From contig CP031518.1 in the NCBI GenBank assembly GCA_017161305.1, positions 1,736,001-1,800,000 of the forward strand: a stretch of 64,000 nucleotides of DNA, written 5' to 3'. Position 1 is the first letter of the stretch. Each line of letters starts with the position of its first letter. Positions 44,613-51,686 of the stretch are shown here, in pieces. Made by a program: the position numbers and the translations under genes. Under the pieces are notes generated by a model. It had not been told where the DNA came from and did no database searches. It saw only the letters and a list, made by a program, of their open reading frames with translations. The DNA comes from Treponema ruminis (GTDB lineage: Bacteria > Spirochaetota > Spirochaetia > Treponematales > Treponemataceae).

Positions 44613-46514
44613 CTATTTTCTTTCGTAAATTGAAATCGAATGAGGCTCAAATGTGAAGATTTCGCCGTCACGATTTCCGTATTCGATTACAGTCTCAAGA
44701 TTCTCGGTCTTTTCCCGGAATCTTGAAATCAGTTCTCTTCTTTCTATATTAATGCTCTCGTCGCTCAGATTGATGAAGCCCGTGTATTTCGAATCCGTCG
44801 AATACTTGCTCTTTGAGAAAATGAAGTAAGATGTCGAATTCCTGTTCTCAAGGCCGAAATCCTCAAATTCAAAAAGCTTGTAAAGGGCCTCGATTTTTTT
44901 TGTGAGCGCCCCTTCCCTTTCTGTGTCAAAATGCACAGGATCATCCGAATGCATAATCTGACTTGCAAAAAGATAGTTTACGAGGGCAATCAGGACCTTT
45001 TCCTTGTCGTTCAAAGTGATGTTTTCGTAACGCAGGAAAACGACATCCGGATCGTTGATGTAAATGCACTGATTCCAGAAAGCATGTCCCAGTGTGCTCT
45101 GCATGTTAAGGAAGGCACTCGTTCTTGAAGGGAAATTTGCTTTCTTCATCCAGGCTACATCCCAGGCTTCCTTTGTGTCCGGCCCGATTCGCGAAAGAGG
45201 AAGGGATTTAAAGCTTGACTCAAATGGCATTCCGCAGCCAAGATAAGCCACATTTTCTCCCTTTTTATTGACCTTGCGCTTGGTAAGGACTTTGACGGCA
45301 CGGTCATACCACTGATATGCTGAGCCGCCGTTTTTAAAGTTTCCGCAAATCATTCCTGAGAACATGAAGTCCAGCTTGATGTAGCGGAAGCCCCACTCAT
45401 TCACAACTTTTTCCATGAGGGAGTCGAGATATTCAATGACTTCATCCCGGCTCAAATCAAAGCAGAAGTATGAATACGGAAGGGCCGGCTGATTTTTGCC
45501 GAAAGTTCCGCCCCAGAGAGGATTCAAACCGGCAGCGATAGCCTTTCCCTTTTTATCGCACAAAATCCAGTCCCGGTGGCTCTGGGCAAAGTCGCTGCGC
45601 CAGTCGATGATGAAGGGAGCAATCCAAAGCCCCGGAACATAGCCCTTGTCTGAAATCGATGAAGCCAGGGCCGTCATTCCCTGGGGGAAGCGGTCTTTTC
45701 GGGCATCCCAGTCACCGAGGGCTATTTCCCAGCCGTCGTCAACCTGGAATACGCAGGGCTTTTTCGAATCCATAAAGTGGGTTTTGATTAAATTTTCAGT
45801 ATGCGACAGGCTCTCCAAATCGACTTTGATAAGCTCATTGTTGATGTCAGCATAGTGATTGTACCAGGATTCCCAGCCGCCAAGGGTGATTTTGTTTTTG
45901 TAGGGAGTTGTATTGAGGAAACCCAAGGAGCTAAAACGCTCAGCATTGTCAGTAAGAAAAAGCTCCTGAGTTATTTTACGAAGTTCAAAAAAGTCACGCG
46001 CAGAAAAAATTGCCAGCTCAGCGATTTTATCGCCCTCATGCCAGGTTTTTCCGTCAGCGTAAGCCGTGCAGGTAATTTTCCGCTTCTTTCGGTCAACATA
46101 GAAATTCACCGGAGGAAGAAGGTCTGAAACATTACCTGTTGAGGCCAGGGCAAGGTAAAGATTTTTGCCGTTTAGGTTCCAGCGCAAGTAGATGAAAAAA
46201 CTTCCAACAAGCAGTTTTTTTGAGCGAAGATTTTCAGGAAGTTTTCCCGGAACAGTAAAATATTGTTTCCACTGGGGAACAATCGGAAAATATTTTTTCT
46301 GGTATCTTCCGGCATCAATTTCACCGCCAAAGCCCCAGCTCTGCCAGCCCGAAGCGTAAAAAGCGAAGTCATGATTCTCGCAGAATTCGGCATCGTCACC
46401 GGCAAAGTAAGATTCAACGAGCGAGTCAATGGAAAGATTTGCAAAAATTCTGTTTTCACTGTCAGTGCAGTCCGCACCGTGAAAAAAATATTCTTTTTTT
46501 TCAATCTCTTTCAT
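44613..46514 (-). CDS. Alpha-galactosidase (GH36)
   Basis: A 633-residue glycoside hydrolase family 36 enzyme that removes terminal alpha-1,6-galactose from melibiose, raffinose and related sugars. The N-terminal beta-sandwich is followed by a TIM barrel with GGWESWYNHYADI near residue 212, VFQVDDGWE near 247, and the nucleophile in YIKLDFMFSG near 380. The acid/base candidate is the aspartate in RIGPDTKEAWD near 447. No signal peptide, so the substrate is cleaved after uptake. GGAGC ribosome binding site; 20 bp after the porin gene. Confidence 0.92.
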   Translation of the reverse strand: MKEIEKKEYFFHGADCTDSENRIFANLSIDSLVESYFAGDDAEFCENHDFAFYASGWQSWGFGGEIDAGRYQKKYFPIVPQWKQYFTVPGKLPENLRSKKLLVGSFFIYLRWNLNGKNLYLALASTGNVSDLLPPVNFYVDRKKRKITCTAYADGKTWHEGDKIAELAIFSARDFFELRKITQELFLTDNAERFSSLGFLNTTPYKNKITLGGWESWYNHYADINNELIKVDLESLSHTENLIKTHFMDSKKPCVFQVDDGWEIALGDWDARKDRFPQGMTALASSISDKGYVPGLWIAPFIIDWRSDFAQSHRDWILCDKKGKAIAAGLNPLWGGTFGKNQPALPYSYFCFDLSRDEVIEYLDSLMEKVVNEWGFRYIKLDFMFSGMICGNFKNGGSAYQWYDRAVKVLTKRKVNKKGENVAYLGCGMPFESSFKSLPLSRIGPDTKEAWDVAWMKKANFPSRTSAFLNMQSTLGHAFWNQCIYINDPDVVFLRYENITLNDKEKVLIALVNYLFASQIMHSDDPVHFDTEREGALTKKIEALYKLFEFEDFGLENRNSTSYFIFSKSKYSTDSKYTGFINLSDESINIERRELISRFREKTENLETVIEYGNRDGEIFTFEPHSISIYERK

Positions 46515-46534
46515 GACTCAGCTCCTTGTTATTT

Positions 46535-48460
46535 TTAGAAGAAAAGCTCTACGCCGATTGGCATGTAGAATTTGCTTGCTTTTCCGTCATATTTAAGGTC
46601 TACAACGTCGTTTACACTTCCTTCCATTGACTGGAGTGTGAAGTCACCAGCGATTCCGGCGAACATAAAGTTGTTGGCAGCAAAAGTTTTCTTTACATAG
46701 ACCTCAGCAGCGATTTTGTGCTGGTTCAACTTCAAGTCCTTTACAGAAAGACCGCTTGTCATGTTTCCGCTTGCATTTGCAGAAGTGATGTTGTAGTTTC
46801 CAGAAAGACCTACGAAAACGTCCTGCTTGCCGAATGGATTGATACAAACCTCAGCGAGGAAGTCAGCACCAGCCATAACGATGTCTGCACCTTCATTAGC
46901 CTTCATGCTGACAAGACCATAAGAATACTGGCTCAAGTTTGAAGTACCCATTCCGCCCCAAACGTGACCTTTGTACATGATGAATCCCTGCTTGATGACG
47001 CCCATTGTTCCCAAACAAGCGTACCAGTTGTAGAACTTCTCAGGATCATATTCGCGCAATTCACTCTTGCTTACGAGAGGAAGTTTCAAGCCAAGCTCGA
47101 TAAGATTAGCGTTAGGTGTTTCTGAAAGATTTAAGTTAGGGTCGAGGAAGCTTGTAGCTCCACCCATGAAGCCAAGCCAGTCGATACCGAATTCCATTCT
47201 ACCATAGTAATCGTTCATGTCAAATCCAGCGGCGCGGGCAGAAGCATACTTAGCTTTTTCGTAGCGGTAGTTTGATTCTGAAATTGAATCGCCCCAGTAC
47301 TGAGCCTTAATCTGGAAAAGACCAGGAAGTGTGTAACCGATACCAAACTGTGAGTCGCGGACAGCATCATAGAGGCGGACAGATTTTCCACTGTCAGTAT
47401 CAGCGGCACTTTCTCCGCCCAAAGTTCCTGCAAAATCAACTGCACCATTCATGTAGAAGCCGGCAAGCGGAGAATCCTCGTTACCCTTGATTGAAGCGAA
47501 GAGACCTGTTGCAGTCCAGATTTCCTGGAAAATATCGTCCTCAGATTTTACGTCGCCAGACTCACGCTGACCGAAATCACCGATTGTACCGCGGAGTTCC
47601 TGCTCACGCATGCGGCCGAAAGCAACTTTTGTCTGGAAGAGGTCGTTGTCGAAGAGACCCCAGATTTTTGCCTGGTCACCGATTGCAACGGCATATTTTC
47701 CGTCCTCGTTGTAGTTTACCTTATCAGCAGATTCGTTTGAGTCCCAGAGCTTATGAACGAAAAGAGCGCGTGCGTCTGAGTCGAGGTTGAAGTCAAAGCC
47801 GAAGTGCTCGTCAGGAGTGCGGCCGATAATCCAGAATCCAACGCGGCTTCCATAAGACCAGTCAGGAGCAAGGCCAGCGTAGTTGCGTGAAGAAGACTCG
47901 TCTTTTTCTTCAATTGCAGCTACAAGGGCTTTGGCAGTAGCATATTTTGTTGCATAATCTCCTACCTGGCCACCAACAGACTTTGCTGTTCCAAGTACAG
48001 TAGGAACATCTGCACCTTTTCCGTATGCTGTAAGGGCAGCTGTATAACCTGCATAAGTAGCAACAGCCTCAGCATATTCTGCAAAATTTGAACTGTCAGC
48101 TGCAAGAGTAACATTTTTAACATTGTTGGCTTCAGCACCAACAGATGAAGCTGCCATTCCAACAGCAGTGTTTACATAAGTAAGGCTTGAAGCATCTGTA
48201 GCAACCTTAGCTGCCTCATAAGCCATTGCTGCTTTCATAAATTCACTCTCTGCATTTTTAGCTGTAGAGTTTGCATCCACTGTAATCTTAGTAGAATTGC
48301 TCTCATGTCCAACATTGAAAGTAGACCTGCCCCATGCACCAAAAGAAATGTCACCAACGCCAGTCTGCAATGTGCGGGCTTTCAAAGTCTCGTGAGTTTC
48401 GCCAAAAGCCAGGCCTGCTGTAAGAGCAAGAGCCGAAGCCGCAGCAATAATTTTTTTCAT
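46535..48460 (-). CDS. Predicted outer-membrane porin-like protein
   Basis: A 641-residue exported protein with a signal peptide (IAAASALALTAGLAFGETHE). Apart from an Ala/Val-rich insert at residues ~75-170, the sequence alternates hydrophobic and polar residues in beta strands with aromatic girdles (for example FGFDFNLDSDARALF, YYGRMEFGIDWLGFMGG) and ends in IGVELFF, a typical barrel terminus. As the first gene of an alpha-galactoside operon it probably admits oligosaccharides through the outer membrane. AGGAGG ribosome binding site. Confidence 0.8.
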   Translation of the reverse strand: MKKIIAAASALALTAGLAFGETHETLKARTLQTGVGDISFGAWGRSTFNVGHESNSTKITVDANSTAKNAESEFMKAAMAYEAAKVATDASSLTYVNTAVGMAASSVGAEANNVKNVTLAADSSNFAEYAEAVATYAGYTAALTAYGKGADVPTVLGTAKSVGGQVGDYATKYATAKALVAAIEEKDESSSRNYAGLAPDWSYGSRVGFWIIGRTPDEHFGFDFNLDSDARALFVHKLWDSNESADKVNYNEDGKYAVAIGDQAKIWGLFDNDLFQTKVAFGRMREQELRGTIGDFGQRESGDVKSEDDIFQEIWTATGLFASIKGNEDSPLAGFYMNGAVDFAGTLGGESAADTDSGKSVRLYDAVRDSQFGIGYTLPGLFQIKAQYWGDSISESNYRYEKAKYASARAAGFDMNDYYGRMEFGIDWLGFMGGATSFLDPNLNLSETPNANLIELGLKLPLVSKSELREYDPEKFYNWYACLGTMGVIKQGFIMYKGHVWGGMGTSNLSQYSYGLVSMKANEGADIVMAGADFLAEVCINPFGKQDVFVGLSGNYNITSANASGNMTSGLSVKDLKLNQHKIAAEVYVKKTFAANNFMFAGIAGDFTLQSMEGSVNDVVDLKYDGKASKFYMPIGVELFF

Positions 48461-48506
48461 ATTGTCCTCCTGTTTTTGTATCCTTTCTGGAAGTCGCTTG
48501 TTAATT

Positions 48507-48523
48507 TGATAGTAGTACTATCA
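48507..48523. promoter_or_regulatory. 17-bp palindromic operator, downstream copy
   Basis: TGATAGTAGTACTATCA, a perfect 8-bp inverted repeat around one base. It lies about 25 bp into the transcript of the porin operon. Its centre is 35 bp from the second copy. Confidence 0.75.
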
Positions 48524-48540
48524 TTTCTTTTTCAAGGTTT

Positions 48541-48569
48541 ATGATAGTATCACTATCACTTTCTGTCAA
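48541..48569 (-). promoter_or_regulatory. Strong promoter of the alpha-galactoside operon
   Basis: Minus strand TTGACA (48564-48569), exactly 17 bp, TATCAT (48541-48546). It is the best sigma-70 match in the window. It gives a leader of about 75 bases before the porin ATG. Confidence 0.8.
48542..48558. promoter_or_regulatory. 17-bp palindromic operator over the -10 and spacer
   Basis: TGATAGTATCACTATCA, a 7-bp inverted repeat with a 3-base centre, sharing half-sites with the copy at 48507. It covers most of the -10 box and the adjoining spacer, so bound repressor would block RNA polymerase. The operon's own TetR protein is the obvious candidate. Confidence 0.75.
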
Positions 48570-48623
48570 CAAAAATTTCACTTCGTTTTTGAGAAAATAA
48601 GGGATTTTTTTGAACAAAACCGA

Positions 48624-48629
48624 TATAAT
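48624..48629 (+). promoter_or_regulatory. -10 box of the DUF763 gene
   Basis: Perfect TATAAT ending nine bases before the ATG at 48639, with no ribosome binding site between. No good -35 is seen at 16-18 bp. Confidence 0.5.
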
Positions 48630-48638
48630 CACTTCATC

Positions 48639-49970
48639 ATGCTTAAGCGTTCAGGCCATGCGGATTTGCCCCTTCATACGGGCACTGTCCCCAAGTGGCT
48701 GGCAGACAGAATGAAACTTCTCGGAACAGAAATTGTCGAAGCCCTTCTTATTAACTACGGCAAAAAAGAAGTGCTGGTGCGCCTCAGTGATCCCCTCTGG
48801 TTTCAGTCACTGGGAGCGGTTCTGGGCATGGACTGGCACTCAAGCGGCATCACCACCAGCGTAATGTACGCCCTCAAAAGGGGAATCAACGAAAGGGCCC
48901 GGGAATTCGGTCTCTGCGTATGTGGCGGCCGCGGAAAATACTCCCGAAAAACACCCGACGAGCTTTTGTATCTTGCAGACGCGACAGGCCTCGACGGAAC
49001 TTCCCTGGTAAATGCAAGCAAGCTCACGGCAAAGGTCGACGGCTGCGCTGTTCAGGACGGATTTCAGCTTTACATGCACAATTTTGTCCTCAGTGACGAG
49101 GGAGACTGGGTCGTAGTCCAGCAGGGAATGAACACAAATCTTCGGACGGCAAGGCGCTACCACTGGAGCTCGGAAAATCTTCGTTCTTTCGTGGAAAATC
49201 CCCATTCAGGAGTCACGGGCGAAAATCAGGGCAAGATTTTAAACCTCACGGACAGCAATGCCAGGGAAACAAGGGGAACAATCCTCACCCTCACCCACGA
49301 AAATCCCGACCGGATGATTAAGGAAATCGCAAAAATCTCAGGAAATGATTTTTCAAAACAACTGGAGTTTGATTTTGAGGGGGAAAGCCTTCCCCTCGCT
49401 TCAGCCGGCAAGCCGTCTTCCGCTACCCCTTCTCCTGGGGTTTCACCCCAAGCCCCAAGCTGGCAGGGTAGTCAAATCTTAATCCGTAACGACAGGAATC
49501 TTGTAATGCCATCTCACCATGAAGTAAGGCCGGAAGACGTGGATTTAAATCGGCTGGGTTCTGTTCTGGCAACGGCTTACGAAAGCGACAACAAGGATTT
49601 TGAGTCCCTTTTGCTCACTCCGGGGCTCGGTCCCCGCACCCTGCAGAGCCTTACCCTCGTAAGCGAAGTGATTTACGGCACACCAAGCAGATTCTCTGAC
49701 CCGGCCCGCTTCAGTTTTGCCCACGGAGGCAAGGACGGTCACCCCTTCCCTGTCCCCTGCCGCATCTACGACGAGTCAATCCGCGTGCTCGGAGATGCAA
49801 TCGAAAAATCAAAGCTGGGCTACAACGATAAAAGCGAATGCATCAGAAGATTGAACGCCACAGCCCGCCAGATTGAAGCAAACTGTGAGCCAATGGCAGA
49901 CTTCGAAGCAACGCTAGAGCACGAACGCGCCCACTCAAAAGAATGGGGCGGAAGGACTGTTTCAGATTAG
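48639..49970 (+). CDS. DUF763-family protein with an in-frame repeat insertion
   Basis: A 443-residue protein of the DUF763 family, found mainly in archaea and scattered bacteria; function unknown, with suggestions of a nucleic-acid role. The family N-terminus is clear: MLKRSGHADLPLHTGTVPKWL, SLGAVLGMDWHSSGITT, FGLCVCGGRGKYSRKTPDEL and the central FQLYMHNFVLSDEGDWVVVQQGMN. The C-terminal DUF763 block begins MPSHHEVRPEDV near residue 288. Between them, residues ~247-277 are encoded by a GC-rich palindromic element (see 49377) that reads through in frame as a Ser/Pro/Ala linker. The 3' end overlaps the convergent isomerase gene by 4 bp. Confidence 0.88.
   Translation: MLKRSGHADLPLHTGTVPKWLADRMKLLGTEIVEALLINYGKKEVLVRLSDPLWFQSLGAVLGMDWHSSGITTSVMYALKRGINERAREFGLCVCGGRGKYSRKTPDELLYLADATGLDGTSLVNASKLTAKVDGCAVQDGFQLYMHNFVLSDEGDWVVVQQGMNTNLRTARRYHWSSENLRSFVENPHSGVTGENQGKILNLTDSNARETRGTILTLTHENPDRMIKEIAKISGNDFSKQLEFDFEGESLPLASAGKPSSATPSPGVSPQAPSWQGSQILIRNDRNLVMPSHHEVRPEDVDLNRLGSVLATAYESDNKDFESLLLTPGLGPRTLQSLTLVSEVIYGTPSRFSDPARFSFAHGGKDGHPFPVPCRIYDESIRVLGDAIEKSKLGYNDKSECIRRLNATARQIEANCEPMADFEATLEHERAHSKEWGGRTVSD
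49377..49462 (+). repeat. GC-rich palindromic element, copy 2 (inside a coding region)
   Basis: GAGGGG/CCCCTC hairpin (49377-49382 and 49392-49397), a middle with CCGCTACCCC, then TGGGG/CCCCA hairpin (49436-49450) and AAGCCCC. The order and several blocks (GAAAGCCT, TCCCCTCGC, CGCTACCC, CTTCTCCT) recur in the intergenic copies at 40838 and 55581. The insertion keeps the DUF763 frame open. Confidence 0.6.
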
Positions 49971-50800
49971 CCTACAATTTCCCTTACGAATTTCAGGGAA
50001 TTCGGAACGTCCTTAACACCCTCGAAAATCAGGTAGGCATCCGGGCACTCGGCTTTTATGAGCGGAAGGAAATCTTTCCAGCCCATAAGGCCCCTTCCCA
50101 GCGGCGCGATTTCAAGCTCGTCACCATTTACGACATAATCCTTGAGGTGGAAGCCCGCGATTTTGCCCTTGAAGAGCTTGAGGCAGGTCTCAAAAATCTT
50201 TGCCCGTTCCTCGTGGTTCCCGATATAAAGATAATTGTAAATATCAACGATAAAGCGGAAATTTTCCTGGTCCGGATCGATTTCGTCGGCAAGTCGCTTG
50301 AGAAGTTCCGGCTTGTACATACAGTGGCCCCAGGCTCCTTCCAAAGCCATGCAAACTCCGCTTTTCTTTGCAATTGCAGGCATGGGAGCGAAAATCTTCT
50401 TTACTTCCTGAAAGGCTTCTTCGGTCTGGTTCTTGGGATTGTAAGTCCATTTGTCATCGTTATAGCTACCTGTCTCAGAAGCGACGAATTTTGCCCCGAA
50501 TTCAGCAGCATGGCGCAGATGGTCAGCGTATTTTTCTGCCCCCAGCTTTACCTTGTCCTTGTTTGAGTGGACAGGATTAAAATAAGCACCCAGAAGAGGA
50601 ATCTCAACGCCGTGAGAATTAAAGCCATTGCGGATTTCAGAAACCACTTGGTCCGTAAGGGTGCCGGGATTTCCGTTCTGCCCCTCGACAGCCTTGGCAA
50701 TGGCAAGCTGAACTCCGTCAAAGCCCCATTCATGAGCAGTCTCGCCCAGCCAGTCAGCCGAGCCTTTTCCAATATCATGCGGTCTAATCAAAATCTTCAT
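49967..50800 (-). CDS. Sugar phosphate isomerase/epimerase-like TIM-barrel protein
   Basis: A 277-residue protein of the xylose isomerase-like/AP endonuclease 2 TIM-barrel superfamily. Characteristic metal-site regions are GFDGVQLAIAKAVEG near residue 25, FGAKFVASETGSYNDD near 105, KKSGVCMALEGAWGH near 150, RFIVDIYNYL near 182, GFHLKDYV near 220 and DAYLIFEGVKD near 260. ATG at 50800 has GGAG six bases upstream. The substrate is unknown; such proteins are often partners of sugar dehydrogenases, but none is adjacent. Confidence 0.85.
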   Translation of the reverse strand: MKILIRPHDIGKGSADWLGETAHEWGFDGVQLAIAKAVEGQNGNPGTLTDQVVSEIRNGFNSHGVEIPLLGAYFNPVHSNKDKVKLGAEKYADHLRHAAEFGAKFVASETGSYNDDKWTYNPKNQTEEAFQEVKKIFAPMPAIAKKSGVCMALEGAWGHCMYKPELLKRLADEIDPDQENFRFIVDIYNYLYIGNHEERAKIFETCLKLFKGKIAGFHLKDYVVNGDELEIAPLGRGLMGWKDFLPLIKAECPDAYLIFEGVKDVPNSLKFVREIVG

Positions 50801-50817
50801 ATTTTTCTCCAATATAA

Positions 50818-50880
50818 TTATCCACAGATTATTACAGACATCCACAGATTTTCACAGATTAGCACAGATTTATATAGATA
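50818..50880. repeat. Cluster of ACAGATT direct repeats
   Basis: Four CACAGATT units at irregular 9-18 bp spacing plus a variant ACAGACA, in a 60-bp stretch between divergent genes. One match to the DnaA box TTATCCACA starts at 50818. It is not coding. Confidence 0.7.
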
Positions 50881-50962
50881 GAAAGATAAATTTCTTTTCA
50901 CAGTTTTAAATTTTCTGCTAATTTCTCATTCCTGATTGCTAATTCCTAATTTAAAATTTTTC

Positions 50963-50971
50963 TGCTATAAT
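50963..50971 (+). promoter_or_regulatory. Extended -10 promoter giving a leaderless methyltransferase mRNA
   Basis: TGCTATAAT, a perfect extended -10 box, ends six bases before the ATG at 50978. The -35 is weak, as expected for extended -10 promoters. Confidence 0.65.
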
Positions 50972-50977
50972 CTAATC

Positions 50978-51685
50978 ATGCAAACAGCCTTATACTTAAT
51001 CCCCTGCCCGATGGGCGAAACTCCGAATGAACAGGTTCTTCCTTCTTATAATTTTGAGATTGTTAAAAATATCCGGCATTTTATCGTCGAAAGCCGCAAG
51101 GCAGCCGTAAGATTTTTGATTTCGCTGGACAAGGATTTTCCGATTGACAGCTGCACTTTTACCGAGCTAAGCGAGCACACGGACCAGAAGGCCGATCTTT
51201 CAAAAATTCTTTTGCCGCTCGAAAAAGGCGAAAGCATAGGCGTGATTTCTGACGCTGGCTGCCCCTGCATCGGAGACCCAGGAAGCCGGGCTGTAGAAAT
51301 TGCTCAGAAAAAGAATCTTCCTGTAGTTCCGCTCGTAGGCCCCAACTCAATGATTATGGCCATCATGGCTTCAGGCTTTAACGGCCAGAACTTCGCCTTC
51401 AACGGCTACCTTCCGGTCAAAAACGGCGAACGCGAAAGCAAAATCAAGCAGCTGGAAAACAAGGTCTGGAAAGAAGACCAGACTCAGCTTTTTATCGAAA
51501 CTCCCTACCGCAATCAGAAAATGCTGGAGGCAATCATAAAAACCTGCCGCCCCGAAAGCAAGCTCTGCATAGCCACTGGAATCACCACTGACCAAGAGTC
51601 AATCAAGACAAAAACGATAGCCCAGTGGAAAAAAGAAAAGGCCGAAATCGCAAAGATTCCGACCATCTTTCTACTATATAAATAA
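50978..51685 (+). CDS. RsmI-related SAM-dependent methyltransferase (tetrapyrrole-methylase fold)
   Basis: A 235-residue methyltransferase of the tetrapyrrole methylase fold. The N-terminal LYLIPCPMGE matches the LYVVPTPIGN start of RsmI, the ISDAGCPCIGDPGSRAVEIA loop near residue 86 is canonical, followed by PLVGPNSMIMAIMASGFNGQNFAFNGYLP and FIETPYRNQKMLEAI. The segment RHFIVESRKAAVRFL replaces the usual AEDTRHTxKLL of true RsmI, placing it in the divergent paralogue group common in Bacteroidetes and spirochaetes, whose target is not certain. The ATG follows a -10 box by six bases. Confidence 0.85.
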   Translation: MQTALYLIPCPMGETPNEQVLPSYNFEIVKNIRHFIVESRKAAVRFLISLDKDFPIDSCTFTELSEHTDQKADLSKILLPLEKGESIGVISDAGCPCIGDPGSRAVEIAQKKNLPVVPLVGPNSMIMAIMASGFNGQNFAFNGYLPVKNGERESKIKQLENKVWKEDQTQLFIETPYRNQKMLEAIIKTCRPESKLCIATGITTDQESIKTKTIAQWKKEKAEIAKIPTIFLLYK

Positions 51686-51686
51686 T

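Noticed and set aside
47491..47790. Basic plus-strand open frame inside the porin gene
   Set aside because: Arg/His-rich shadow of a beta-barrel coding sequence, no ribosome binding site.
46535..48460. Tpr/Msp major sheath protein identity for the porin
   Set aside because: No recognisable Msp/Tpr motif; only general barrel features can be claimed.
50818..50880. Replication origin from the DnaA-box-like TTATCCACA
   Set aside because: Only one clear match, explained by the CACAGATT repeats; no dnaA, dnaN or gyrase genes nearby.
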